A stretch of DNA of 64,000 nt from Yponomeuta sedellus (Eukaryota; Arthropoda; Insecta; Lepidoptera; Yponomeutidae): positions 9,191,109 through 9,255,108 of the forward strand of contig OW203736.1 of the NCBI GenBank assembly GCA_934045075.1, given 5' to 3'. The translations under genes were made by a program, and so were the position numbers. Shown piece by piece: positions 29,093 to 39,802 of the stretch. The notes under the pieces were generated by a model that worked only from the letters and a program-made list of their open reading frames with translations, did not search any database and was not told the origin of the DNA. How positions within the stretch are numbered: the stretch's first letter is position 1; each line of letters opens with the position of its first letter.

Positions 29093-29933
29093 TGGTTCGC
29101 TTGTATGCCATTTCTGGAGATAGCACTAGAGAGGCCAGAAGACTCTATGAGGCGCCCGAGCATATGCAGATGTTGCGTAATCGTGGTGTTCCAAACCCGC
29201 AAGTGCCAGGACGCAATTTTATTTCTAAGCGCGGCACAGCGCCTAATTGATCATGGTCAATTTCGCACCCCAGACCACGCCCGTGGTGCCGGGGCGCCCC
29301 GTCATACAACAGAAGTAGAAGAAGATATTCTGGATTACTTCTCGCAGGATCCACGGCAAAGTACGAGAAAGGCGGCTAGATTGTCCACGAGCAGGTTCTA
29401 CGTGCGGAAAGTTTAATATTCATAATGAGCATTGGTGGACTATGAACAACCCACATTTGGTAAGAGAACACTCACATCAGATACGGTTCAGCATCAATGT
29501 ATGGGCTGGTATAATAAATAATCATTTGATTGGTCCTGTCTGCGTAGAAGGAAATTTAACAGGGAGTACGTACCTAAACATGCTTCAAAATGCTATTCCA
29601 GAGCTACTTGAACACGTACCTGTTGCTTACCTATCAAATCTGTACAACCAGCATGATGGCTGCTCTGCACATTACGCGCGATTAGTACAAGAGTACATAA
29701 ATAATGAATTCGGCGGTAAATGGATAGGACGAAGTGGTCCTGTAGCTTGGCCACCTCGTAGCCCTAATTTGACACTAATTGACTTTTATTTGTGGTCAGA
29801 AATTAAGAGATTAGTGTATACAGAAGAATTACGAAGTAGAAACCAGTTGAAAGAGCGAATCATCGACGCTTTTAATGATGTTAAAAGTGACACTGTCATT
29901 GAGTTTCACATTCTGCAGCGCTTTTGTGGGTAG
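29093..29933 (+). pseudogene. IS630/Tc1-superfamily transposase with DUF4817-type HTH
   Basis: The N-terminus 'ISGDSTREARRLYEAP' and 'RNRGVPNPQVPG' is a DUF4817-type helix-turn-helix, continued in another frame as 'RLIDHGQFRTPDHARG' and 'EEDILDYFSQDPRQST'. The sequence then jumps near 29415 to 'FNIHNEHWWTMNNPHLV', skipping the segment that should hold the first catalytic Asp. The rest reads 'FSINVWAGIINNHLIG', 'QHDGCSAHYA' (second Asp) and 'WPPRSPNLTLIDFYLW' (third Asp in LID). It is an internally deleted copy. Confidence 0.75.
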
Positions 29934-31147
29934 ACTTCACTTCAACCCTCGTGGTGTATTATTCTTTGGTCTTCAATTTCTTGTTGATTAACAACCTGCA
30001 CATAGCTGAGAGATTGACAGTGTCAATTGTAATTCAGTGACGTTTGTAATTTAGTGACAGTTGATTCGCGCGTCTTTCTCATTCAAAAAGTTAAATAAGG
30101 TAGGGATACAGGTGATTTTTTGTGAAGTAAAAGTACCTAGTTAACATTATTAATTAATTACTTATTTAATCCATTATTTATAAGTTTAGATTGACGTGTG
30201 CATAGTCCGTAATATGCCGGTGGCAGACGAATAAAAGAGCAGCGTGTTTATATAAATATGTATATGTATCTATTTGGTGAGAACAACAAAATCGTTTCAC
30301 CGTTCGTTTTACCGCACGTGCCAAAGGTAAATCGATGCGCGGGCGCTCCCTGCCTTGATATCTAAGTTAGTATGGCGGTGCGACATGATTACACTCCACG
30401 CAAGTTTTGTGAAGAACTGAATGCGCGGTGTGTCCCGCGGCGTTCCATAAATGCCTGTCTGTGATTATAAGCCAGTTACAGCCACAGTTAACAATTTTTC
30501 GTCCACTAATCTATAAAGATTTCTTATACCAATCGTTTTAATAATTTATGGTCTTAAAGATACGATTCGTGTGTGTATTTTTAACAGACTTTAAAAAAGG
30601 AGGGTGATATCAGTTTGTCGGGATCTTTTTATTTTTTATGTATGATCAATTGATCACCGATTACTCGAAGACGCAGGGACCGATTTGGAAAATTATTTTT
30701 TTGTTTGTAAGTGATAGTCACCGAGTCAGGATCTGATAGATATCGAAAATCTGAAGAAATCGAGGGAACTCTTCAAATTTTAAGGAAACGCCTGCAAGAC
30801 TGCGTGAGCAAACTATCTCGACCGATGCTTCGAAAAACACAATTTGGCTGGGTGGTAGTGATATTCACAAAAAATCATGAAATATTTTTTTTATTAAAAA
30901 ATTAAAATCGACTTCTAAACCCTATAGCACTAAAACTGAGAAATAATTTAAACTTATATAACCTTTAACTTCTATGAAGTTACTGTAGAAGTAAAGTTTG
31001 GAGTCGGTGCCGAAAATTTATGTGCTGGTCTTGTAACTTGGCACCGGCTCCAGACTATACTCTGATGCTATTCCTGGTCCCAGCGGGGCAAACTTAATAA
31101 CAATCTCTTCAGAAAAGCAACGGGAGTCATAGAAAGCTTCGAATACA
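29934..31147 (+). other. Non-coding stretch with one inverted repeat
   Basis: I recognise no gene in about 1.2 kb. GGAGTCGGTGCC near 30991 and GGCACCGGCTCC near 31038 are inverted with one mismatch. The segment around 30600-30700 resembles dispersed lepidopteran repeats, but I cannot name it. Confidence 0.3.
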
Positions 31148-31830
31148 GTGACCGAGGGATATAGGAAGTGCAAGCACGCTGAAGAGGAGACACCGCGGAA
31201 GAAAAAAATTCGAAAAATATCAGAGAGTCTGTTAAAGAAGTTAAGAGCAGCTCGTCAAGTAAATAGTCGTTTGCTGAAAAGAAATGCGGAGCTCTGTAAC
31301 ATATTTACCGAACTGAGAGTGAAATCCTTAGTTCCTGTTAAGAATCTGAACTTCTTGACTCAATTGAAATGATAAAGCGAGAGGACGACTTGCGACGGTT
31401 TGCAGGCTTTGAAAATAAAACTACTAAATATTCACCATCCTTGCGAAAGTATGCGCTATGCTTGCATTTTTTAAGTCCCCGGGCTTATTCATGTTTTACC
31501 TCACCCAAAAACTTTAGCCACCTGGTACCGCTCGGTAGATGGAAATCTGGGTTTTACAAAAGAATCATTACAGGCTATCAAATTAAGAGCTGAAACGAGT
31601 GAAACATTTTTTTTTTGTTTGTCAGTTTTGATTATGAGGTTTTCGGTATGGTTTATGTTGATTCAAATGTAGATGGTGATAATGTGCGGCCGGCTAAACA
31701 AGTCTTAGAATTTATGGCGACTGCAATTAAGGATTCTTGGAAAATTCCAATAGGCTACTTTTTCATAAATACCATCACGGGTGAACAAAAAGCAGAAATG
31801 GTCATAAAATGTATAAAGGATGATGCCAGT
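31148..31830 (+). pseudogene. P-element-type transposase, fragment
   Basis: A basic coiled-coil region ('RKISESLLKKLRAARQVNSR') is followed by 'KYSPSLRKYALCLHFLSPRA', then in another frame 'WYRSVDGNLGFTKESLQAI', then 'VRPAKQVLEFMATAIKDSWK' and 'IPIGYFFI'. This order matches P-element/THAP9 transposases between the leucine-zipper region and the catalytic core. The frame changes at least three times. It stops at 31830, where the inverted-repeat element begins. The THAP finger that should precede it is not seen here. Confidence 0.75.
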
Positions 31831-32893
31831 GTTTCTATGAGATTTGGGCCCACCCTCCAATAGCTACGTGTGATAAATTGTTGAATAGGTATTTTTGAGC
31901 TGAATAAAAGTTACTATGGGGCCAAGTCGCAAATCTTAGTCCGTTCAGAGTTATACTTAATTAAACATATCAGTTTAATATCACAGGAGTAGAAGCAAGT
32001 GATCTGGACTTTCCAAGATTCAGTGAAGAACAAATCATTTTATTGGCTTTAGGAACGTACCAACTAAAGATAGCAAAATCTTACTGTAGCGAACATTTAC
32101 AAAATGGAGTCTACACAATAGAAATATACAGAGAAGCTGCACTAGAGGACTTACCTGATTTTGGCATTGATGAGGATGCTTGGCTCCTACGAGGTCGCAT
32201 TCAATCGCGGCACGTGAGAGCTAGAAAGTACTATTGTTATTTATTAGTTCACGACAATAACATCATCCAAAGATATTGTACCTGCATGATCGGAAGACGT
32301 ACAATAGGGACCTGGGACATTGTGTCGATCGTTTGGTAATTAGGGTACGCTAGGCATGAGGGATTTGTAGGCCCAGCCTTATTTTTGAACGAGGTAATTG
32401 TAGACGAATATTAATAATAAATGTTTCCTTTGAAAGTACGTTATCATTGTTTTATTTTTTGTAAAAACTCCTCTGAACGGACTTTAATTCAGCTCAAAAA
32501 TACCCATTCAACGATGTATCACACGTAGCTATTGGAGGGTGGGTCCAGATCTCATACAAACTCATCTCATAGAAACCGTTAACGAGTGAGCGAGCGAGCC
32601 AGCGTAAACACCTAATGAGTGCGAGCGAGATGACTGATAAACGGTTTGTATCTTCCTAAACGCCGTGGTTGATAACTATAGGCTTGTACTTATCTACACT
32701 CCATATACTATGCACAAAAGTGCAATATATTATGGAAATAGCATTATTTAGTTATTGCCAAAACTGATATGTTTAATTAAGTATAACTCTGAACGGACTA
32801 AGATTTAGGACTTGACCCCATAGTAACTTTTATTCAGCTCAAAAATACCTATTTAACAGTGTATCACACGTAGCTATTGGAGAGTGGGCCCAA
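31831..32893. mobile_element. Inverted-repeat element carrying a SWIM-finger exon
   Basis: About 130 bases at 31831-31973 (containing GGGCCCACCCTCCAATAGCT and ATCTTAGTCCGTTCAGAG) recur inverted at 32764-32893. A shorter inverted copy with a 30-base internal deletion lies at 32472-32545, and its flank again contains 'ctcatagaaac', the complement of the left edge. The inner copy may be the true right end, with the outer copy a second insertion. The element interrupts the P-type transposase. Confidence 0.65.
31987..32414 (+). pseudogene. SWIM-type zinc-finger protein, last exon
   Basis: After the acceptor TATCACAG the frame reads 'SEEQIILLALGTYQLKIAKS', 'GRIQSRHVRARKYYCYL', then 'YCTCMIGRRTIGTWDIVSIV', the place of the SWIM motif (C-x-C-xn-C-x-H). 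Only the first Cys pair remains; the Cys and His expected after 'IGT' read Trp-Asp. One TAA (32337-32339) interrupts 'W*LGYARHEGF', and the frame ends at 32414. Proteins with this 'LGTYQLK..KSY' start and SWIM end are carried by some insect DNA transposons. Both lesions suggest a dead copy. Confidence 0.6.
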
Positions 32894-32989
32894 AATTTGC
32901 ATCCTCCTTTGTTAACAAACTCCAATGTTGAAGTAGTCTCGATTATCTAAATTCCCAATAATAACATTAAAAAAAGAATTATCTAAATA

Positions 32990-33369
32990 CCCAATAATAA
33001 CATCCAAAGAAGAGTATCTAGAAAAGTTCTCTCAATTTGGAGTGGTTCAACTTCTTGGAGAGGATTGGAAGTTGTTTAATTTGAAACAACTATGCAAAGA
33101 CTACAAAAAAGTTACTGAAATCAGAAATTTTAAAAGAATACGCATACACAAAGAATTGAAAGGAACTCGAACACAAAGAATTGAAAGGAACTCGAGCTGG
33201 TCCAAAAACCATATACCTGACAAAATTAATTGATACATTTAAATATGAAAATAACAATGCCACAGGAGTTATATTGCCGAAAAAAGGAAAAAATCACCCG
33301 AAACTTCTACAGCTACTCTCCCTGGGACGTGATATAGCAGAAGCTAAAAAGAAAGACATTGATAATTGA
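32990..33369 (+). pseudogene. Unidentified protein fragment
   Basis: An open frame reads 'SKEEYLEKFSQFGVVQLLGE', 'KLFNLKQLCKDYKKVTEI' and, after a tandem duplication of about 24 bases (acacaaagaattgaaaggaa, twice near 33150-33195) that shifts the frame, 'IYLTKLIDTFKYENNNA' and 'KNHPKLLQLLSLGRDIAE' up to a TGA at 33367. It is lysine-rich and predicted soluble. I do not recognise the family. It may belong with the fragment at 34.0-34.6 kb. Confidence 0.35.
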
Positions 33370-33462
33370 ATAGTTCTGCAATGATTTTGAATAGTTCTTT
33401 GCATACTGCAGAAAATTAACAGTGTGATTGTCTTGAACCAGATACTGACACCATTGGAATTT

Positions 33463-33504
33463 CTAAATTCCTAATAAGTGCCTAAGCACTTATTAGGAAT
33501 TTAG
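33463..33504. repeat. Perfect 19-bp hairpin
   Basis: CTAAATTCCTAATAAGTGC-ctaa-GCACTTATTAGGAATTTAG: a 19-bp stem with a 4-base loop, in non-coding DNA. Confidence 0.95.
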
Positions 33505-34010
33505 GCACTGTTATGTTAGTAAGGAAAACAATAATAATAAACATTCAAGAAAATTTTAGTTTTATTGCTTGAACCCAACAGATAGATTCTAATAAGGGTG
33601 ATAATTTTTGTTTCATTTTAGTTAATTCTTCATTTTAGTTAGTCAAAATTAAGCAAAAATATCTGTATTATCAAAACCTCACTTTTCTTTTTTGGTAAAT
33701 ATCAAAACCTAACTTTTCCAGAAGTTTTTATCAAAACCATGCTTTTCCAAAAATGTTTAATCAAAACCGCACATTTCCAAATTTAATTGCAAAGTATTGG
33801 CTAATATTCTCATAATTTTAACAGTAATTTGGTACATAGGTTGACTGAAACACTTTGTTTAATATGACATAATTAAAACATAATGCTGTAGTAATAGTTA
33901 AGACTCTGATATTGAAAATATAAAAACAGTAATTCCCAAGGACTTGAGCGTCATAACTGGCACTATGAAAATTCACCAGATAATATCGACTTCCAAAGAA
34001 GTCATCCGAC
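33505..34010 (+). other. AT-rich gap with short direct repeats
   Basis: No gene is seen. Around 33670-33780 a unit 'atcaaaacc..(c/a)(c)tttcca' occurs four times at roughly 30-base spacing. Confidence 0.5.
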
Positions 34011-34604
34011 ACAGAAGCCAATCCTGTTTTTGTGGGCAAGAAAAAGGCTTGTGTGATCAACTTGGACACTATCGAAATCTTTGATGAAGAAGTTGGCTCA
34101 ACTCTCAAAATTAAAGAAAATTTTAATGAAAGCCTAAAATCGACATCACGTGTTTCGCCAGATGATGACAGTAATGCTATGCTGGGTGTTTAGTTTTGTC
34201 CATCCTCTGAGATAGAGTTTGTTGACTCATTTGATAAGAATGTTGAGTTTGGTGAAGATATTGATGTACTTTCAAATTGTGACTATACAGTACTGAATTT
34301 CGTTTTGCAAGATAATGAAAACATATTTCAATTTGACCCCCACAATCCTAATAAAGAGCCACATGACGACTTAGAAACAAGTCATGAAACTACATCAAAT
34401 AAGAAGCGTATATTATCCAAACAAGATAAATATCCCACAGAACCAAAACGGATCTGTCAAACCAGGCATGATCCATTAATTAGTAAGACTGTGTCGAAAG
34501 AAAATAATCAACCCAGAAGTTTGAAAGGTTTAAAAACGGCTGTTACTCGAACTCTGCTTTGTGCGACTTGCAAAGCACACGTTTCACCATTTAAAGCCGG
34601 GTAG
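34011..34604 (+). pseudogene. Unidentified acidic protein fragment
   Basis: One frame reads 'NPVFVGKKKACVINLDTIEI', is stopped by a TAG at about 34190, and continues with 'SSEIEFVDSFDKNVEFGEDI', a long acidic stretch, then a basic part 'SNKKRILSKQDKYPTEPKRI' and 'LLCATCKAHVSPFKAG' at the end. No domain is recognised. Composition suggests a nuclear regulatory tail. It may derive from the same gene as 32990-33369. Confidence 0.35.
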
Positions 34605-35345
34605 AAAGTAGGCCCAATTTTATTTTTAAATTAGGTACTTGGTACCTCTGCCCAATTCGTAAGGGTATGTAATGTTTTTTTCGTTATTTTAATAATATTT
34701 TGCAAAAGATACCTGTTTATTTTATACTTTGTGATCAGAGCCTTACATTTCCACTTATTAACAACAACATTCCACTGACAAACTGTCTTCTCCAAAATTA
34801 TTTGATTTTTATTTCACAATGAATGCCCCTAAATATATATTATTTACTTGATTAGGAAAAATATGTATAGTATCAAACCGTGCATAATATCACAACTGAT
34901 AAAAACTGCCGAATTTAAAAGATATAAAAAAGCATTCTGGTGAAATCACCTACACGTTAGTCAGAGGAGTTGAGGAGACACGTTAGTCTTATAGGCACCA
35001 AAAATTAAGTGTTTGTTTACATTATATCATACAGGTTGTATTTTTTTGTCAATGATATCCTACTTTCTTTTGATTAAATAACTAACAATAAAAATGCGTT
35101 TAATTTAATTAAAAGGTTAAATAATAACATTTTGTTACTCAGTGGAACATTTTGTCTCTCAATTAACTTTGAAATGTTTGTTTTAAATTAATTTGCTATT
35201 TAACCATAAAATCCGTGTAAGGCTAGTAAACTTAAAAAAGTATAGATCCGGAATCTATAAAAATAAATAATTTTAGAGCCCATTATTTTTGCATAATTTT
35301 TTTAGCTATGTGTACACATTTAAAAAAATCCGCCCGTGTACAGTC
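34605..35345 (+). other. AT-rich gap
   Basis: No coding signature, repeat or terminal sequence was recognised in this stretch. Confidence 0.4.
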
Positions 35346-35508
35346 ATGGCAAATCGCGAAGTTGATACAGGTCGAGTTATCGACGGAAGAAATTGTGGGA
35401 TGCATCCGATCCACTCTACAAAAATAAAGATGCAAGAAACAAAGCCTGTGAGGAAATTGTCGACACATTGTTAGAAAATATTTCAGGAGAAGAAAAACAA
35501 AAACTTGG
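35346..35508 (+). pseudogene. MADF-domain exon
   Basis: The ATG at 35346 gives 'MANREVDTGRVIDG'. After a shift near 35385 the frame reads 'KLWDASDPLYKNKDARNK' and 'ACEEIVDTLLENI', the LWD..D..YKNKDAR core of a MADF DNA-binding domain. The frame stays open to about 35508. MADF genes of this kind accompany PIF/Harbinger transposases, and Harbinger sequence lies 2 kb downstream. Confidence 0.7.
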
Positions 35509-35889
35509 TTTGTTTACTTTCTTAATTTTATTACAACTTCACTACAGGGCGTAACAAAAACTTTTTAAGTTAAAATATACATGAAACTTACCAGGGCACG
35601 CTTCCAATAGGGCTCACAAAGTACTCAGCAAAATGTTCTCGCAAAGCGTTTCCAGACCTGTTTGTAGGGGGTTCACTACGCCTTATCGAAACACGCCTTA
35701 TCGAAACCATTCAATAAGCCTTAAGTTTAATTCTCAGGATGTTTGGTATGCCTTTAACCATTTGCTTAGTGCTACGTGCTCACCTAAATACTGTACCACG
35801 AAATAGATTTCATCGAAGTACTATTTACACTTACTATCGCATAATCATTGGCAATTATCTAAATTCTATAAACAAAATCACATGCTCTT
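35509..35889 (+). other. AT-rich gap
   Basis: No gene. A 'gccttatcgaaac(c/a)' motif repeats near 35680-35720, and 'gtgtttcgataaggcgaagtgaac' near 37470 matches it in inverted orientation, which may mark two ends of one repeat. Confidence 0.35.
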
Positions 35890-36395
35890 GAGCTTGACTG
35901 TGTATTAAATCCAGCACATATCGTGACAGATTTTGAAATTGCTGTTCTAAATGTCATCAAAATCGAGTTTCCGGACGCTACATACAATGGTTGCTTATTC
36001 CATTTCGGACAAAATATCTGGCGCAAAATACAATCCTGTCATTTAGCCACTAAATATCGAAAAGATAGTGATTTCTCTTTGAAATTACGTCACATGATTT
36101 CTTTGGCTTACTTACCGCCTGAAGAGATTTTAGAAGCCTTTACAATGCTCAAAGACAAAGTTTTTCCGGAAGAAGCAGAAGCAGTCGTCGCGTATTTTGA
36201 GAAATACTACGTGGTCGGTAAAATTCATTCTCGTGTAACAGAGACTGGTTCTCTGTTCCTAGAAGCTCTACAATTTTTCCTCCTACTTTGTGGTCTATTC
36301 ATAGAAGTAACACATTACATCTCCCGAGAACCCAAAATAAAATAGAAGCCTGGCATCGGCGATGGAACTGACTTTTGAGTCAAACACGGTTTGGA
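35890..36395 (+). pseudogene. MULE-type transposase domain, fragment
   Basis: The frame reads 'VLNPAHIVTDFEIAVLNVI' (first catalytic Asp region, 'TDFE'), then 'GCLFHFGQNIWRKIQ' (the typical C..H block), 'LRHMISLAYLPPEEILEAF' and 'VAYFEKYYVVGKIH'. After a frame change near 36320 comes 'PRTQNKIEAWHRRWN', the end of the MULE domain. FLYWCH-MULE genes in insects look like this. Both ends are missing. Confidence 0.8.
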
Positions 36396-36432
36396 GTATA
36401 TACAACGATCCAATACATGCAAAAGGAGCAAA

Positions 36433-36634
36433 TGTCAACTAATCATGCTGTTCGCGCGAGAATCGATCGCGCGACGTTATCATGAATCTGTGGTCATTCG
36501 TTCATTTTTCTGTCGTTCCCGTGCCGTCGCTCGTGCCGCTCGCTCGCTACTATTTTATCCATCTATCTGCACACACAGTCGCACGGTGACATACGCGCGT
36601 GATAAGTGCTCGAATTCTCGTGAAGTGATAGACA
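36433..36634 (+). repeat. Candidate LTR with adjacent primer site
   Basis: The 202-base stretch begins TGTCAACTAATC and ends GTGATAGACA, followed at once by TTTGGTGACC, which resembles a tRNA primer-binding site. It is GC-richer than its surroundings. No second copy occurs in the window and no gag or pol follows, so it would be the 5' end of a truncated element. Confidence 0.4.
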
Positions 36635-37632
36635 TTTGGTGACCAAGAAACTTTATCAGCTCAAGGAACAATATATTGACATTATTAGACTATAAGTGAA
36701 CAGTGCAGGAGTGTTCTCCGTACGCTCATCATCTGCCCAACAGCTAAAGCGAGCCATCATCCACCATCACCAAGTAAGTCTATTCACTTCACCTCCCATT
36801 CCGCTCTCTCAACCAGCCCATCGTGAGGTAGACCTAGCCGACACTGGCTAACTACCACATGCAATTGAAAAATCTAACGCAAGTGTAGAAAAAACACCAC
36901 CCAGAAAAAAAGGAATGAGAAGATTTAATGCAATAGGAAGGATATGCGAAAACAAAACTAAAATGAATACTCTTGATCTTCTGCGAGCAATTGCAAACCA
37001 TGTTGATATGTAATAAAGAAGACAACAAACATTAATATTAGTAAATGCAACAAAAAAATCTATGCTTTATTCTAATACCAATAACATGATCTATGTAAAA
37101 TCATTAAAATTTTCTTTTGTAGTTCGATTTTAGTAATAAAAATTTAAATAATCTTGATTGATAGAATAAATTGTATTGTTTCAATTTTATAAAACAGTAT
37201 AAGTAAATACTAGATTTTTCTGCATTTTAGGTATTTTGGTCACCTGCCTATCCTATAGTGAGATAAAATATTAAATGATCAAACGAACCTTGTTCGAAAG
37301 ACACTTAGGTGAAACATCATTTGATTTAATGAACTGTAAGCAAAATAAACCAATAATGAAATGTCAAAAGGTGAAATGAAGCATCGGTGTAATATAACTT
37401 GTAATAATGAAGCTTAGTTCAATTCATTTTAAGGTGAGTCGACATAGTAGAAATGTAACAAGGTTAAGCGTGTTTCGATAAGGCGAAGTGAACCCGTTTG
37501 TAGGTGCAGTTGGCAAGTCTACCATACCCTCAATTGTATGCGTGTCTTCAATGCGATAACCATCGCGAATTCTTATAGTCATGCAAAACGCAGCATGCTG
37601 TAACTATATTTTTTGTTACATCAAAACTCACA
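36635..37632 (+). other. Leader-like and AT-rich gap
   Basis: 36635-36840 looks like a retroelement leader. From about 36860 a frame reads 'AIEKSNASVEKTPPRKKG' and 'NKTKMNTLDLLRAIANHV', ending at TAA near 37013, with TAATAAA just after. It might be a small terminal exon. The remainder to 37632 shows no gene. Confidence 0.3.
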
Positions 37633-38219
37633 TTAAAAGGCGTATGAAATACTCTGAACTTGTTTGAACATTATACCAAACGTCGATTCTATGTATCGTC
37701 TACTGCGGCTCAGTCTATAGTTAAATACTTTTTTCTTGTGGGTCATATTGGATCGTGCATATGGTTTCAGAATTTTATTTGATATTCCAAAAGCACCATC
37801 ACCCACAATTACATGTGTAACTGGAGTTTTTGTTCCAGGCAGTGGCTTCGATCTTGGAATATTTAAAGTGTTTTGTTCGAGGCGCCTGTACAGTGTACTG
37901 TTTTGGAATATAGTCAATCCGAATTTTTCCCATATGTTCCAATATTAACATATGTAAAACAATAATCTGCATCGCACATAGCTAGTAAAGCTATGGAGTA
38001 AAAATTTTTATAGTTGTAGAATATTGATCCACCACCAGTTGGATTTACGATTCGGATGTGCTTGCCATCAATAGCTCCTATGCAGTTTGGAAAGTTGGTC
38101 TTCTGCAGAAAACCGTTAGTAATGTTTTGCCACATATCAGGTGTTGTTGGTATGCATTCATCGTGTAGCGTTACCCATATTACTTTACACACTTCGTCCA
38201 CGATCTTACTGACCGATTC
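37633..38219 (-). pseudogene. PIF/Harbinger transposase, fragment
   Basis: On the minus strand 'FPNCIGAIDGKHIRIVNPT' holds the first catalytic Asp, 'VIVGDGAFGISNKILKP' the second, and 'RSRRYIESTFGIMF' the Glu of the DDE triad. 'YNYKNFYSIALLAMCDADYC' is the diagnostic Harbinger block between them. A frameshift near 37915 separates the two halves. The N-terminal part is missing. MADF-type genes nearby (35.3 and 38.3 kb) would be its usual DNA-binding partner. Confidence 0.88.
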
Positions 38220-38299
38220 CTATCCTAAATGAATACTGCAAATCTGTATATAATCGACCCGTAGCAAGAAATCTGAAACTAAAAAAAATATTATTTCAG

Positions 38300-38790
38300 G
38301 AAAACTGGTCCAACAAAGGTGGAAGCCCGGGATGCGTATTTTAGAACAAAGAATGGAATGAAAAAAACGCCTTCTGGAAGTGCTGCACCAAAATACAAAA
38401 AGTACATCAATTATGACGAACTAAGCTTCCTAACTCCAACAATTGAGAATGAAGTTGATGAATCACTGAATGAAAACATACCCTCCCCTCCTCTTCCCTC
38501 ATCCTAAGTAAATATAGATAATACGGCATCATTGGATAGTATGGTATCTTCAGAAAATACTCAAGATTCTGATATGTTAACGCAGCAAGTTTTTTCAAAC
38601 ACTGTACAGGGCGAGCAGAATGACCTAAGTGTTGATTCAGCATCAACACAAAGGCCTCGGCTGGAAAAGAGAAAAAGAAGGGCCCCGAAAACAAATCCAG
38701 AAAGTTCTCCATTTGAAAGAGAATCATTCACTTTATTAAGTAATCAAACACCAGATTTTGCCGTGGATGACCTGGTTTTTTTCGCTTCAT
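38300..38790 (+). pseudogene. MADF-BESS-type accessory protein, C-terminal exon
   Basis: After the acceptor TTATTTCAG (38299) the frame reads 'KTGPTKVEARDAYFRTKNGM' and 'YKKYINYDELSFLTP', the end of a MADF domain. A single in-frame TAA (38505-38507) follows, then 'SENTQDSDML' and a basic patch 'RLEKRKRRAPKTN'. It ends with 'PDFAVDDLVFFASF', which looks like a cut BESS motif. It is adjacent to and divergent from the Harbinger transposase, as expected for the second gene of such an element. Simple (ttcat)n sequence interrupts it at 38790. Confidence 0.55.
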
Positions 38791-38938
38791 TTCATTCATT
38801 CATTTCATTCATTGGTAGCAGCGGGAGGCAGACATTCCCGCCCGCGCCCCGCGTGTCAGCCCGTAGTGTTTATTTCGCCTCTGTCTGCGCACGAGATGCA
38901 CCTGCTTTGTTGTGTCATTAAAACGTAGACCGTACTCC

Positions 38939-39070
38939 ATGTTTAATTCAGAAAAATTAAGTATCGCGGTTGAATCGCGACCGTGTTTATGGAACAATGG
39001 AGATGCAAGTTATAGTGATCGACCAAGAAAAAAAATTGCTTGGCAACAAATAGGTGAAGAATTTTACTAA
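38939..39070 (+). pseudogene. Second MADF-domain start
   Basis: The ATG at 38939 gives 'MFNSEKLSIAVESRPCLW', then 'DASYSDRPRKKIAWQQIGEE' and a stop at 39068. The R-P-x-L-W, Y-x-D-R and A-W-x-x-I pattern is the first half of a MADF domain. It is too short for the usual ORF cut-off. The downstream half was probably lost to the errantivirus-like insertion. Confidence 0.65.
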
Positions 39071-39200
39071 GATTGGAGTACTTATAGTGCCAAAAAGAAA
39101 AATTAAACAAGTTGGGTAAAACATTCATTAATTGACCACCTTCCGGAAACTGTCCACTTAGGACTTTGAATTAATAAAATAAGCCACTGAGCCAAGTATG

Positions 39201-39237
39201 CCACTGGGCATACTTCGCCATGAAGTATGCCCAGTGG
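39201..39237. repeat. Perfect 16-bp hairpin
   Basis: CCACTGGGCATACTTC-gccat-GAAGTATGCCCAGTGG, just outside the LTR of the errantivirus-like element. Confidence 0.95.
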
Positions 39238-39290
39238 TGGGGGGGAGTGGTTGCAGGACGGCGGCGCAGCAGGGAAACAACAGGAACGGT

Positions 39291-39465
39291 TGATCACATT
39301 TTTAATTAATACATCGTTAAGACTCCAGTCTCTTAACTCCCTTATTCTAGTCTTACACTAGCTTATATATAATAATCCTACGTGCCTTGGGAGGAGTTGT
39401 CTATATTTCCTGATACGTGAGATACGTGAAGGCATGTGGCGTGATAATGTTATTTGCCTATCACA
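39291..39465 (-). repeat. 3' LTR of errantivirus-like element
   Basis: On the minus strand it starts TGTGATAGGCAAATAAC right after purine-rich AGGGGAGG. The other edge is set at a TG...CA choice (39291) and could lie further left, up to about 39240. It contains a TATATATAA run. Confidence 0.5.
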
Positions 39466-39802
39466 CCTCCCCTGAAAAGGTAGCGATTCCCTCCCCTGAA
39501 AAGATTATTCATAAAATAATTTTAATGTATTCTTATGCACTAAATAGTCCTTATTGTCTTTATCTATTCTTACATTAGTTCCGGCTATTTCTTTTATTCT
39601 AAATGGTCCTAAATACAGTTCACCTAACTTATTGCTATTTTCATTCTTAATTAATATTAAATCTCCCACTTTAAATTTTACAACATTGGCTGTATTAAAA
39701 AGTTAAAATTATCTATTATGGATTTCCGCAAAGTAACGCCTGATTCTATACAACATTGGCTGTTTTATCATAACAATTTTTTCTCTTAGTCTTATTTATT
39801 AT
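39466..39802 (-). other. Untranslated region between integrase and LTR
   Basis: On the minus strand this follows the pol stop. It includes a duplicated 'cttttcagggga' motif (near 39470 and 39490) and a 16-base direct repeat 'tacaacattggctgt' (near 39678 and 39748). No env coding is visible. Confidence 0.5.
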
